A DNA stretch of 64,000 bases from Larix kaempferi (lineage: Eukaryota > Streptophyta > Pinopsida > Pinales > Pinaceae): contig BSBM01000865.1 of NCBI GenBank assembly GCA_027924585.1, forward strand, positions 3,348,001 to 3,412,000, given 5' to 3'. The number at the start of each line of letters is the position of its first letter. Position 1 is the first letter of the stretch. A model generated the notes under the pieces. That model had not been told where the DNA came from, made no database searches, and saw only the letters and a program-made list of their open reading frames with translations. This document shows, piece by piece, positions 34,447-46,435 of the stretch. The translations under genes were made by a program, and so were the position numbers.

Positions 34447-35591
34447 TGCTATGATTGTATTAGGAATAATTTGAAATTGCATTGGAAAATTTAAAAAATA
34501 TAGCTCGCATGCATCCATATGATTTATATGTATCAAATCCCCATGATTGTGATGTATGTTTAGGCATGAAATCATGGCCATCAAGATGCTAAAGAAGTTT
34601 TTGAAGAGAGGAGGACAAATTGCTACAAATATTTTCTCAAATCCGTGTTGTAAGCCAAGAGCTACAAACATAGATGGATTTGCAACCCAATAAGCCATAA
34701 AGAAAGGATACATGAGCAAGTTCCACAAGAAGATGAGGAAAATTTTCCTTCGTCTTTATATTTCAATGAAACTGAGTGTGGAATCAATGAAGAAGAGATT
34801 TTTCTCAGCCATATGTCCATGCATGTGAGAGAGATTGAAGATCCATGTCCATCTCTCATCCATCATTGCATGTATGCAAAGCAAATCAAAGATTCATAGA
34901 GAGAACTTGATGGGGATCAGACATTAGATCTTGGAGTTGATGAATTTCTTGCATGCTTGTCACCAAACCCATTGTGCATTCAAGAGAGAAATGAATGAGT
35001 CTCAAAAGAACATCGTTACATGAAGGAGAAAGAATTGCAAATAATTATCAAAGAACAAGAGATCCAGAGAGGTCATGACTACATTTAGTCTTGGTTTCAA
35101 CCAATCATCAATGAACAATACCACTCCAATCTTCAACATTTCTTGGCACCTTATCCACTTGTGCAGATGGTTCCTCATAGCCTGGCATCAATTAAGGTAC
35201 ATTTTTCAAACTTGGATATGAGTTCACTCAATATTCCACGACGTAAGTGGATGCATTGGAAGTATTTCTACACTTGAGAAGAGAGGTAATATTTTTCAAG
35301 TAGGGTAGGATAGGTAGATTTGTTTTTGTGAATAGAAAAGAGGAAAAATAAATAAATAATAAAAAATCTTATGCTAAAAACCTCTCTCAGGCGCCTAAGA
35401 TATGAATTTGCTTGAAAACCTCATTTGAGGTGGTAAAGGTTTGTAGAAATAAAAGATTCCTTATGGTGAAAACCAACAATGGCACCATGAGGCAGAGCAT
35501 TGGTGAAAACCAACAATGGCACCACGAGGCAGAGCATTGGTGGAAACCAACAATGGTGCCTTTGCTTTGAGAAAAAAACAAAAATGGAAAA
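34447..35591 (+). other. LARD internal region, left part
   Basis: No gag or pol motif is found in any frame, and frames are under 100 codons. A block of three 37-bp repeats lies at 35465-35560. The region ends at the E1 insertion site. Confidence 0.6.
35465..35560. repeat. 37-bp tandem repeat in the LARD interior
   Basis: GGTGAAAACCAACAATGGCA starts at 35465 and 35502, with a variant at 35539, giving a 37-bp period and about 2.6 units. Each includes GAGGCAGAGCATT. Confidence 0.9.
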
Positions 35592-35596
35592 ATAAT

Positions 35597-36119
35597 TGTT
35601 GAGATATTGTAAATTCAAAGAATATTATATTTGTACTTTATTATTCCGGAGATGATTCATTCCTCCGTGAAGATCTTATTGTATATCCAGAGATGTTTAT
35701 TCCTCCGTCAGAATATGGTAACTTGGGTTATTAGACTTCCCTAGTGGGGGTCGGCCCTGTATGTGTTATATGGGTCAAAGGGTTATTAGACCACTCTAGA
35801 GGGGTTGGCCCAATCAGTTGTAGTGGGGTATTTAACCCATTGGTTAAATATGAGCCTACATGATTTGTGTAAAAGACAAGTCGAAGTAGTGTATAAATAG
35901 AGGAGGTGTATTCCTCATTTTACACACACTCACTCACTTGAGAGTGGTGCACTTATGGAGGAGAGGTCTGCTATGGAGAAGGAGGAGCTTATGCTCAGGG
36001 TTACATCTTTGTATATTGCTGGTCATCTATATTGAGGAAGCTTTACTGGGTTTTCTACCCCATGAGGGTTTCCCAGGATAAATTTATGTCTCTTGTGTTT
36101 ATGCTGTGCTTGTTGTTTC
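35597..36119 (+). mobile_element. E1 5' LTR, left part
   Basis: It matches 48115-48637 almost base for base. TATAAATAG at about 35892, followed by GAGGAGGTGTATTCC, marks the promoter. The last five bases, GTTTC (36115-36119), are the left TSD of E2. The LTR resumes at 42264. Confidence 0.92.
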
Positions 36120-36874
36120 TGTTCGGATATCCACATCATATTTTTCAGGATCTTGCATGCAATTAGGGTTTGCATGCAAATTCTAGGGTTTGCATGCACC
36201 TGCATGCACTTGCATGCATCCCAGTCACCAGTTTGATGCCTCCAGCACCTTAGCCACCTTATTCTAGCACCCGGGAGCCACTTACTTCAGAGTTTTAGCC
36301 CTCCTAGGCTGAAAGGCGCCCACTTCTCACCTACTGCTAGAGAAGGGCGCACTTGTTCACCTACCACTGCAGTTCCACTTCAGTTATACTCAGTTAGCTT
36401 CGATTCTCCTTGATTTGAGGCTAGTTTCACTCCCGACTGATTGTTTCACTTCCGTTGGACCTCCAGATTGACTAGATGACTTGTTCTGACTTCAGTTAGC
36501 CTCCCATGCACCCCCACTGAGCCTCCTTCCCTTAATCAGTGCTACACACTTCAGTTACACATGACACACTCAGTTAGACTCAGATTGACACCTGGATGAC
36601 TGGTTCTTGTGCATTGATGACCACCACCGATTGATGATGAGGACTCCTAGTTGGAGTCAAGCACGAGTCAAGCTACTCCATTCAATGATTCGAATGACCT
36701 ACTTAGGCAATTCGAATTGCTTAGTCATTGAGACAGTTATATATTGTAATCATTCACCCTTATTGGGAAATTGAGCACTGCTGCATTTTTTGCACAATTT
36801 TGCACCATATTTTCTATGTTCATCTGTTGTGATTGATTTACTTGTTCATTAGATCTGCTGTGACTAATTTTACA
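36120..36874 (+). mobile_element. E2 5' LTR with a cluster of CATGCA motifs
   Basis: Near its start (about 36153-36220) the LTR has five GCATGCA units within 70 bases; the 3' LTR has four. CATGCA is the RY core bound by B3-domain seed regulators such as ABI3 and FUS3 in plants. Compared with the 3' LTR this copy has about 20 extra bases in the motif cluster and a CACGAGT indel near 36660. The LTR border is fixed by the PBS. Confidence 0.92.
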
Positions 36875-36886
36875 TGGTATCAGAGC
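36875..36886 (+). other. E2 primer-binding site (initiator tRNA-Met)
   Basis: TGGTATCAGAGC directly follows the LTR end ATTTTACA. Confidence 0.9.
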
Positions 36887-37182
36887 CATTGCAGGGACAA
36901 GATCTACAGGTGTTTATACAAGAAGATTTGACTGAATTGCTCAAATTGAAAAAAGTTTTGGCATGAGATATCTCAAGGGCATTCGCTCCTGTGCATGCAA
37001 AGCTTGAAAATTATTCCAATACCACTCCAGAAGCTTGAGTTTCCACATAATTCCTAGATCTGATACATTGGACCCATTCAACATTGTTTGATCTCCAATC
37101 CCAGGTGTGATGCAACTCTAAAAGGGTGGATTGTTCGACCTTATTGTGCTTGTTTTATTGTGATTTGCAGGTTTATTGTCTC

Positions 37183-37270
37183 CATCAATTGCATTCGCTA
37201 CATTGTGCATGCAAGCTCCTCTACAGCAATTGCATTCGCTACACTGTGCATGCAAGCTCCTTCTACATCA
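37183..37270 (+). repeat. 42-bp tandem duplication in the E2 leader
   Basis: CAATTGCATTCGCTACAYTG with TGCATGCAAGCTCC is present twice in a row, ahead of the gag start codon. Each unit contributes one more CATGCA motif. Confidence 0.85.
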
Positions 37271-37289
37271 GTTTGACTCGCTCCTAGCA

Positions 37290-40200
37290 ATGGAATACTC
37301 TTCTTCAAAGCCTATCCTCACCCCATTCAATTATTTTGATTGGAAAGATGATATGGAGATCATATTACGTTCAAAAGGTTACTACCGAGTCACTATTGGT
37401 CTTGAATTGGAGCCAAGCAATCTATCAGATAGAACCAAACACTACAACAAGCTTGATGAAGCTTATGGTCTTCTTTGTCTCTCCATCTCCAAAGATCTTC
37501 ACTTCCATCTCAGCGGATTGAAGACTCCAAAAGCTATATGGGAGCAACTTGAAACACTATTTGGCAAGCAGGATGAGCTTAGGGCTTTTCAATTAGAGAA
37601 TGAATTGATTGCCCTTAGTCCTGAGAATTTCGATACCATCAATGAATTCTTCACAAAATTCAAGAACTTGAACTTGCAATTGAAGAACAGTGGAGTTATC
37701 AAAGAGGATAAACAACTGATCCTCTCCATTCTAAGCAAGCTTGGGAAAAATTATTCAGTATTTGTCTCTACTTTCAATTCCGGTCGGCTAACTACCCCGA
37801 ATTGGAAGATGCCTACCTTGAATGCCTTCATTGAGTCCGTCACAAAAGAGCATGACAAGTTGATTCAAATGGGGTCCATAAGCTCCAAAGATTCAGCCCT
37901 ATATGTTCAAGGACCCAAGATATCGAATGGTAAAGGAAAGCAAAAGAAGGAGAAGCCCAAATTCGAGCCTCACAAGCAAAAAGACAAAGGCAAGCAAACA
38001 GATGCACCATCCAGTTCGAAGTTCAAGCAAAAGGGCAAAGAAGGTAACCAAAAATCTAAATGTACTTATTGCAATCGTGGCTTTCATCCCGAAAGTTCAT
38101 GTATAAAGAAAAATATAGATCAAATGGCCCTCCTTTTGGAAAAGAACAACATAACTCTTCCCGACGGTGCAAGGAAGAAGGATAGGAATGATGATCATGA
38201 AAGAGGACAAGCACTCATGGCAACGGTTTCGAAGCCCACTACTCTCTTGATAGATTCGGGTGCATCAAATCATATGGCTGCAAATATTGATTATTTTTCC
38301 TCATTTGATCCAAACAGCTCCATCCCCATCCATTTGGGAGATGACTCAAAAATTTCTTCAAAGGGCAAAGGTACGATTCATGTAGAACATGGAAGCTTTC
38401 AGAATGTTCTCTATGTGCCTTCCTTGGCTTCAAATCTCCTTTCTGTGTATCAAATGACACACACTGGTGAACCAAAGCAAGTTACATTCAGCCCTAATAT
38501 AGTTGAAATTTCTGATATCAAAAGTGGAAGACTAGTTGCAGTCGGAAAGGCAAATCACACTGCAAAATGTTATGAGTTTTCACACTTTATTCCGCTTGCA
38601 AAGCCCACTGCTCTTCGTACACATGGTAATGAGGTTAGTAGGCTTTGGCATGAAATATTTGGACATCTTAATTATAAATATTTGCTGCTTCTATCAAATA
38701 AATCCATGGTAGATGGGCTGCCACAACTCCGTTCCTCGAAGGGAATATGCACTGGTTGCATTATTGGGAAGCACCCCGAGCATAGATTCGACCGCGGCAA
38801 AGCTAGCAGAGCTTCTACTATTTTTGGATTGATCCATTCTGATATCAGTGGTCCGCTGCCCCATATGTCATTAAATGGTTCAAGGTATGTTTTGACATTT
38901 ATTGATGATTTTTCCCGCTTTACATGGGTCTTCTTTCTCAAAAACAAGTCATAAGTGCTTGGAAAATTCAAGGATTTTAAGGCTTCTGTTGAGACCGCCA
39001 CTGAGAGCAAGATCAAAGCTCTTAGATCTAATAATGGTGGGGAATATATGAAATCCAAGTTGCTGCAACCTTGTGCCCAAAGCGGAATTAAGATCCAACA
39101 TACAGTTCCCTACACACCCCAGCAGAACGGTGTAGCGGAAAGGAAAAATCGGTCACTGAAAGAGATGGCTACATGCATGATTGAATCAAAAGGTTTGGCT
39201 GCAAATATTTGGGCTGAAGCAATCAATGTTGATGCATATATACAGAACCGTGTTCCACATTCATCCGTGAAAGGTATGACTCCTTTCGAAGCATTCTTTG
39301 GTCACAAACCGGATGTGTCAAATTTGAGAGTTTTTGGCTCTACTGCATGGGCTAGAATTCCTTCTGAGAAGAGACGAGCTTTGGATCCACAAAGTACCGA
39401 GTGCATATTTATCGGATATGGGGAAGAATCAAAAGCATATAAACTCATGGATATCAGATCTAAAAAGATATTCATAGAGCGTAGTGTGAAATTTGAAGAA
39501 CCGCTTCAAGAATTGCAACTAGTCGAGGAGAAGACTGCCGATTCACCGCCTTCAGCAGAAGAAGATCCATGCAACGATAATGAAGGTATGAGTTCTGATA
39601 TTTCTGATATTGTAGTAGCATATGATGATCATGACATATCAAGTTCGGAATCCGACCATTATGATCCCCCTCAGTTTCCAAAGTGGGCCCAAAACACTCT
39701 ACAATCTGCTGGTTCGAATCTTGGAAATCCTGCTGATCCGAGACGAACAAGAGCAGACTTTCAAAGAGCAGGTATGGCTCTTTCTATTGCTGATCCATTT
39801 CTTCCTGAGATTTTTTATTTGATGGCTGGTTCAGATCCTACATCATACTATTCTGCTCATCGAGATCCGAGATGGAAAAGTGCCATAGATGAAGAGTATA
39901 GTTCTCTTCAAAAGAACAACACATGGTAGCTAGTTTCTCTTCCACCTGGAAGAAAATTAGTTGAGTGTAAATGGGTCTACCGTACTAAAGTTGCTGCTGA
40001 TGGCACTATCGGCAAATATAAAGCAAGGTTGGTGGCAAAAGGTTTCTCCCAAGTCCAAGGAGTGGACTACACTGAGACCTTTGCACCGGTTGCAAAGGTG
40101 GATTCCATCCGCCTTGTTTTAGCTATTTCCGCATCCAAGCACTGGGAGGTGCACCAAATGGATGTGAAGAGTGCATTTTTACATGGAGACCTTGCTGAAG

Positions 40201-41369
40201 AGGTATCTATGCATCAACCAGAGGGTTATACATCATATCCATCATTGGTTTGCAGATTGAAGAAATCTTTGTACGGGTTAAAACAGGCCCCAAGAGCTTG
40301 GTACGCAAAGATGGACTCCTTCCTTCTTTCTCAGAATTTCCAAAGATGCAAATCTGATCTGAATGTGTATCTTCAGCGAGTTAAAGGTAATTTGTTGGTT
40401 ATTGTACTTTATGTTGATGATATTTTCATTACTGGTAGCACACTTACTTCAATAAACAAGCTAAAATCTGCCTTAAATCTAGCTTTTGACATGAGCAATT
40501 TGGGCTTGCTGAGTCACTTTTTGGGCTTGGAGATAGCTCAAAATTTTGATGGGATCACTATATATCAGCAAAAATATGCTTCCGACCTGTTATTGAAGTT
40601 TAATATGGCTGAATGTAAGGCAGCCCCATTCCCATTCCTCTCAGGAATCAGTCTTGAGGAGGGAGATTCTACACCGCTTGCAGATTGCAGTATGTATCGA
40701 CAGTTGATTGGTTCACTACTTTATTTGACACACTCACGGCCAGATATCTCATATGCCGTGAATGCCGTGTCAAGATATATGCATCAGCCACATGAGCTTC
40801 ATTGGCGAGCAGCCAAGCGGATCTTGCAGTATGTGCAAGGTACGAGACATTTTGGCATACATTATGCTGCAGATTCTGAGCTCGATTTCATTGGTTTTAC
40901 TGATTCAGATTGGGCAGGTGATAGCATTGATCGGAAGTCCACTTCCGGTTATGTTTTCATGACTGGTCATGGTGCTATTTGCTGGTCCAGCAAAAAGCAA
41001 GCAGCCATTGCACTTTCTTCAGCAGAGGCAGAGTATCGAGGGGCAGTCAATGCCTGCATTCAGGCAGTTTGGTTGCAGGGTATTCTTTCCGAGTTTGGTT
41101 TTGGTGGCACTACTTTGACTGTCCTATTTTGTGACAATCAAAGTGCTATCAAGATCTCCACAGATCCAGTTCAGCGGCAGAGGACCAAACACATTGAGAT
41201 TCATATGCATTACATTCGATAGTTGGTGCATGACCGCACCATCATTCTGCAATATTGCCCTACTGATGAGCAAATTGCAGACATCTTCACCAAGAGCTTC
41301 ACTGAGAAGAAGTTCTCTTACCTCCGTTTACTGTTGGGGGTGAGTTCCATCATGGTGGAGACAGATTGA
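37290..41369 (+). pseudogene. E2 gag-pol polyprotein, one frame with three stop codons
   Basis: From ATG 37290 (MEYSSSKPILTPFNYFDW) a single frame runs 1359 codons to TGA 41367. It is broken only by TAA 38952, TAG 39927 and TAG 41220. Gag: WKDDMEIILRSKGYY (UBN2 type); knuckle CTYCNRGFHPESSC near 38060. Protease: LLIDSGASNHM. Integrase: LWHEIFGHLN, CTGCIIGKH, HSDISGPLP, RSNNGGEY and NGVAERKNR; the middle catalytic Asp of the D-D-E triad reads Asn. RT: KARLVAKGFSQVQGVDYTET, MDVKSAFLHGDL, LYVDDIFITGS (intact). RNase H: DSDWAGD, SSAEAEYRGA and FCDNQSAIKI. An upstream in-frame extension to 37176 lacks an ATG, so I start at 37290. Confidence 0.95.
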
Positions 41370-41525
41370 TTCATTATTATGCTTGAGGGGGGGCTTTCTT
41401 CCCACTGGGTTTTCCCTCTTTCCTCACTTAGTTTATTTTCAACATTTTTTGGATTATTGTATTGGGGTGACCTTTGGTCTTAGTTACCAGGGCCCCACAT
41501 TATTTTTTGCACATCATAGTCTAGC

Positions 41526-42258
41526 TTGAGGGGGGGTGTTTGGATATCCACATCATCTTTTTCAGGATCTTGCATGCAATTAGGGTTTGCATGCACCTGC
41601 ATGCACTTGCATGCATCCCAGTCACTAGTTTGATGCCTCCAGCACCTTAGCCACCTTATTCTAGCACCCGAGAGCCACTTACTTCAGAGTTTTAGTCCTC
41701 TTAGGCTGAAAGGCGCCCACTTCTCACCTACTTCCAGAGAAGGGCGCACTTGTTCACCTACCACTGCAGTTCCACTTCAGTTACACTCAGTTAGCTCCGA
41801 TTCTCCTTGATTTGAGGCTAGTTTCACTCCCGACTGATTGTTTCACTTCCGTTGGACCTCCATTGACTAGATGACTTGTTCTGACTTCAGTTAGCCTCCC
41901 ATGTGCCCCCACTGAGCCTCCTTCCCTTAATCAGTGCTACACACTTGAGTTACACATGACACACTCAGTTAGACTCAGATTGACCCCTGGATGACTGGTT
42001 CTTGTGCATTGATGACCACCACCGATTGATGATGAGGACTCCTAGTTGGAGTCAAGCTACTCCATTCAGTGATTCGAATGACCTACTTAGGCAATTCGAA
42101 TTGCTTATTCATTGATACAGTTATATATTGTAATCATTCACCCTTATTGGGAAATTGAGCACTGCTGCATGTTTTGCACAGTTTTGCACCATATTTTCTA
42201 TGTTCATCTGTTGTGATTGATTTACTTGTTCATTAGATCTGTTGTGACTAATTTTACA
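41526..42258 (+). mobile_element. E2 polypurine tract and 3' LTR
   Basis: TTGAGGGGGGG (41526-41536) leads directly into TGTTTGGATATCC at 41537. An earlier TTGAGGGGGGG at about 41384 may be a second (upstream) tract. The LTR carries four CATGCA motifs and ends ATTTTACA at 42258. Confidence 0.9.
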
Positions 42259-42263
42259 GTTTC

Positions 42264-42344
42264 TTCAGTGATCCTGTATATGCTATTATTGTGAAATGGA
42301 ATGCAATGCTGCTATTTTATGTCTTAGCATATTAAATCTTAACA
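42264..42344 (+). mobile_element. E1 5' LTR, right part, with PBS
   Basis: Aligns with 48638-48718. It is followed by TGGTATCAGAGC at 42345-42356, the E1 initiator-Met primer site. Confidence 0.92.
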
Positions 42345-42619
42345 TGGTATCAGAGCTAACCTGAAGGAAGGCAATGTATGGCACTTACGACACTTGCTTT
42401 ACGTACAACAATTTGAAGGTTAGGGTTTTATATAGCAAAAACCGGTCATCGTGGGACTTTCGCCATAAATCCATTTTGGTGAAGGTTCAGGATCTGAAAC
42501 CTTTACAGGTCGTAGATAACATCTCCAGGTATCTTGTGTCCAAAGGGAACCCTCATATTCATTGTACTTTGTAAGTTATGATCAGTACAAGTTAGGGTTT
42601 CTGCCTCTTCCAGATCTCA

Positions 42620-43060
42620 ATCAAAATCAGGTGACCTAGGAAAAAAGGTCATAACTTGGGCTAGGAAGCTCCAAATGAAATTTTGTAAAAAGTGATAGGT
42701 AGTACACAGAATTTATTATCTCAGGAAACTTTTTCAGAGGCCGAAGTTGAACCAGTGACACATTGCACGCCGTACAAGTTCTCTCTCCTGTTTTATCCCA
42801 TAAACAGGTCATGTTGCGACACTTGGCATAACTTGGGTTAGGAAGCTCCAAATGAAATTTCGTAAAAAGTGACAGGTAGTACACAGACTGTAATATCTCA
42901 AAAAACTGTTTCAGAGGCCGAAGTTGAACCAGTGACACGTGGCACTCTGTACAAGTTCACTCTCCTATTTTATCCCATAAACAGGTCATGTTGCGACACT
43001 TGGCATAACTCTCTCTCAGAAAATCCAATTGAGGTCAGACCTATCGGGATGGAAAGATGA
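42620..43060 (+). repeat. About 180-bp tandem repeat in the E1 leader
   Basis: TAACTTGGGYTAGGAAGCTC with GAGGCCGAAGTTGAACCAGT and CCATAAACAGGTCATGTTGC is repeated at an offset of about 180 bases (starts near 42652 and 42832), with a third partial unit. Frames across it (such as 42636-42938 minus) repeat themselves and are artefacts. Confidence 0.85.
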
Positions 43061-45230
43061 CAGGTCAGGATACCATAGAAATAGTTTTTAGACCCTGTGG
43101 AGCGAAAAGTTCAGAGTTACAGCAGAAACAATCAAGTACATATTTCTATCAAAACAAAATTATTTTTGGAGCACCTTCATTCATGGCTTCCGGAATTTAG
43201 GGTTTCGGAGAAAGTTAGAATTTTTGGAATAGGAATCCACGGATGAATGCTACTCAGGAAAATCAAAATTTAGAGACCAAGATCGAATTTTTTGGTTTGG
43301 TAGAAGACCGGGCTTGATCAAACCCCAGTTCGGGATTTTGATCGGAAAGATGGAAAATTAGGGCTTCAGCAAAAGTTGGAATTTTTGAAGTTTGTAACCA
43401 CGGCTGGAAGATCCTCAGAAAAATAAGAGTTTAGAGCCTTGGATCGAACCTTTTGATTGGACAGAAGGGTGGGCTTCATCAAACCCTAGTTTGGGTTCCT
43501 GTCCAGAAGATCCAGAAGTTTCGAAGGCAATTTTGAGGGGTCAAATTTTGGAGATTTCAAAATTGAAGTATGCTAGCAAGACACATCCTTCCATCCATTC
43601 AGAAGTGTGAAATTCAAAGATTGAATTTTTAGGGTTTCTCTAGCAAACCCTAATCAAGCTCCAGATCAAGTTTCAGGGGGAGTTGAGGCTAAGTCCTTAC
43701 ATAAGAATACTACAAGAAGTCTCGACAGGTATGACTTAAGGAGGTTCAGGTATGTCTTGAAATCTGATTCTTGATTAAGTTCATGATGTGTTTGTCTTCA
43801 TATTATTTATTAGTACAATCTTGATTAATGTTAGAATTGTCTTATCACCCTAGTAAGAGTATGAATGCATGTGAATGATCGAAGACATTCATTGATTAGG
43901 GCTATATGATTGTACTAATGCATTATGGTGTTGTGTGAGGTTGATGTTGTCTGCTAACAAGATACAGGTACATCACAAAAGACAAATCAAGTTCCATGAC
44001 CATGACAACATGAAGACAAAGACTCATCCATAATATTTGTTCTACTTACGAGGTATGTATGACTTTGTTATATTATGCTTAACCTATGAGACATGCAGGT
44101 TCTAGCTCAGGATCTCTAAATCATTGAAGAGATTGTTTAGGTATGTTCTACATAACTAAGCAGGTATACTAATCCAGGTATGTTTTCTTATGTCAAGTTA
44201 GAATCTTACCTTATGTTAGGATCCCTTATATAAGTATACTTGGTATGATTGGTTATGCTTATTCATAAAGTTAGTAATCAAGGGTTTATGCATATTATGT
44301 CTCTTGTCTTGATGATTTAATTAACCAGAAGAGTACTATGATCAAACAAGAATATGCATGAGTAAAAGAAGACTTCCTTGAAACACTGAATACTAATGAT
44401 CATGACTATACATATTCAAGATTATTTAGAATTAGAATGTTTTGAGAATATACTAATGAATGTATGTTTGTGTATGAGATCATGAGGATGACACTAGTGC
44501 ACACTTGAGCATGCACAGTGGTATAGAATGAATAGAAGTTCAAAAGACATATAGAAGATCAAGCGGGAGGCAACCACACAAACATAAAAGATAAGTATTT
44601 GAGTTGTTATTTGAAATAGTAAATGATATTGCTTGTATGCATATTTGTATTCATAGAATATATCATGCTGAGTGTAAACATTCATAGAGCATTGAACAGT
44701 ATACTACTAATATGCATATGATTGGTAAGTTGGACAAGCATTCCATTGTTGCTTGTCTAGAATGAAACCTCTTTGCTGACATGCTGAGAGCTGTGCACAC
44801 TCTCGATAGTATGTTCTGGTAGAGATGGAAGGCATCTAGATAGCCACTGTATGCGTACAGGATATGGAAAATTATTGTGCCAAAGTATTAGTCAAAATAG
44901 TTGCATAACTATGTAAATGATATCTGTATGCATAAAAGGTTATCATGTCAATATGATTTGATGATTATGAAGTATTACTAATCATGTACTTAATTTTGAA
45001 TTGTAGGAAAGATCATGATGAATGATGAACTCTGAACAAGTGATGGATGTTCAACAAAAGATTTACAAATCAAACACACTATAGAAGGCTTGTGGCTAGA
45101 AGATTCTCTTAGAAAGAGGAAGGGCATCATGATGAGATGTTTGCTCCAAGTGGCTAGATAAGACCATTCTCTTAATGGTGTAATTAAAGAAGAAGTGTGA
45201 ATCAGGTTCTGTATGGGTTCCTAGGATCGA
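43061..45230 (+). other. E1 long untranslated leader, no gene
   Basis: This is where copia gag, protease and integrase should lie. I find no such motif. Degenerate internal repeats are visible at 43180-43500 (GGGTTTCGGAGAAAGTT versus GGGCTTCAGCAAAAGTT, each followed by GGAATTTTTG...CACGG). Frequent CAGGTA words occur at 43730-44180. The DNA is otherwise unassigned. Confidence 0.55.
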
Positions 45231-45720
45231 TAATCAATTGATGAGCTTAATGATCACCATGGGTGATGTGGATCTCAACCTTTGCTACAAGGTTGAAAAT
45301 GGTTTCTCTACACAGATGTTGATTGGGCAGAAATTGTATCAGACAGGAAGAGCACATCGAGAGGATGTTACTGTCTGGGATCAGCCATGATCTCATGGTT
45401 TAGAAGGAAGCAATCTAGTGTGGCTCTCAGCACAAGCGGAATATATGGCTACTTGCTCTGCTAGTTGTGAAGCAGTATGGCTTTAGAATGGACCCAACTG
45501 TGATCCTATGTGACAAACAGAGTTGTACCAAAATGGCAGAGAATCCAGTATTCCATGATAAGTCAAAGCACATAGAGATCTGACATTTCTATATACAATA
45601 TATGGTGCAGAAAAGAATTAAAGTTCGAATTTGTAACAAGTTACCGATGTACTAACCAAACCCCTACCTCAAGTAACGTTTTTCGAGACAAACTTAAAAT
45701 AGTTCAGAAGGACCCTCCTC
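45230..45720 (+). pseudogene. E1 copia RNase H remnant
   Basis: Frames give TDVDWAEIVSDRKSTS, GCYCLGSAMISWFRRKQSSV, a damaged A-L-S-T...A-T-C-S-A-S-C-E-A-V-W stretch, then CDKQSCTKMAENPVFHDKSK with HIEI and, at the end, a mutated T-K-P-L-P tail. These are the C-terminal landmarks of copia pol. Three frame changes and several stops are present. It is the only pol trace in E1 and shows E1 descends from a copia element. Confidence 0.8.
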
Positions 45721-45852
45721 GAAAGGGGGAGCGATGTGATCACTTATGATGAGATTGCCCGCATCGACAGTGAGGTCGATGATGTGGATACCTATATTGG
45801 TGATGCCGACAGAGAGGTTGGTGGATGGTCCTTAAACCGGGTCTAAGGTGAC

Positions 45853-46435
45853 AAGGGGATTGCATCATCCTTGAACACATGTTCTAAAAGAGAGCCGTAG
45901 ATGTATGTCTTCGAGAATGAAGTCCTTGGTGGACATGAGGGGATTGGATCATCCCTGGACTTCAATCCTAAAGAGAGCCGTAGACGTATGTCTTCGAGAA
46001 TGAATTCCTTGGTGGACATGAGGGGATTGGATCATCCCTGGACTTCAATCCTAAAGAGAGCCGTAGACATATGTCTTTGAGAATGAAGTCCTTGGTGGAC
46101 ATGAGGGGATTGGATCATCCCTGGACTTCAGTCCTAAAGAGAGCCGTAGACGTATGTCTTCGAGAATGAAGTCCTTGGTGGACATGAGGGGATTGGATCA
46201 TCCCTGGACTTCAGTCCTAAAGAGATCCGTAGACGTATGTCTTCAAGAATGAAGTCCTTGGTGGACATGTGAGGATTGAATCATCCTTGGATTTCAGTCC
46301 TAAAGTGAGCCGTAGACTGGGTCTCCGAGAATGTAGTCCTGAATGAACAGGTAGGGGATTGTATCTTCCCCGGACTTTGGTCCCAGAATTGATCCGTAGA
46401 CTGATGTCTTCGAGAATTGAAGATAGGACAGCATC
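45853..46435 (+). repeat. 83-bp tandem array in E1
   Basis: Units start GGATTGGATCATCCCTGGAC and contain AAGAGAGCCGTAGACGTATG and GAATGAAGTCCTTGGTGGAC. GGATT starts fall at 45941, 46024, 46107, 46190 and 46273, exactly 83 bases apart, with one degenerate unit before and one or two after. Internal units are nearly identical, indicating recent homogenisation. Confidence 0.95.

Larger units (their letters stand above)
36120..42258 (+). mobile_element. Nearly complete copia element E2 inside the E1 5' LTR
   Basis: LTRs at 36120-36874 (755 bp) and 41537-42258 (722 bp) start TGTT(C/T)GGATATCC and end ATTTTACA. GTTTC flanks both sides (36115-36119 and 42259-42263). The PBS TGGTATCAGAGC at 36875 and the purine tract TTGAGGGGGG at 41526 are intact. 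The interior carries one long gag-pol frame in copia order. LTR differences are few and include small indels. It is the youngest-looking insertion in the nest. Confidence 0.96.

Noticed and set aside
36875-36886. tRNA-Met gene
   Set aside because: TGGTATCAGAGC here and at 23577 and 42345 is only the primer complement next to LTRs, with no tRNA body.
37176-37289. N-terminal extension of the E2 polyprotein
   Set aside because: The frame is open upstream but has only a TTG start and overlaps the 42-bp leader repeat. The first ATG with gag similarity is at 37290.
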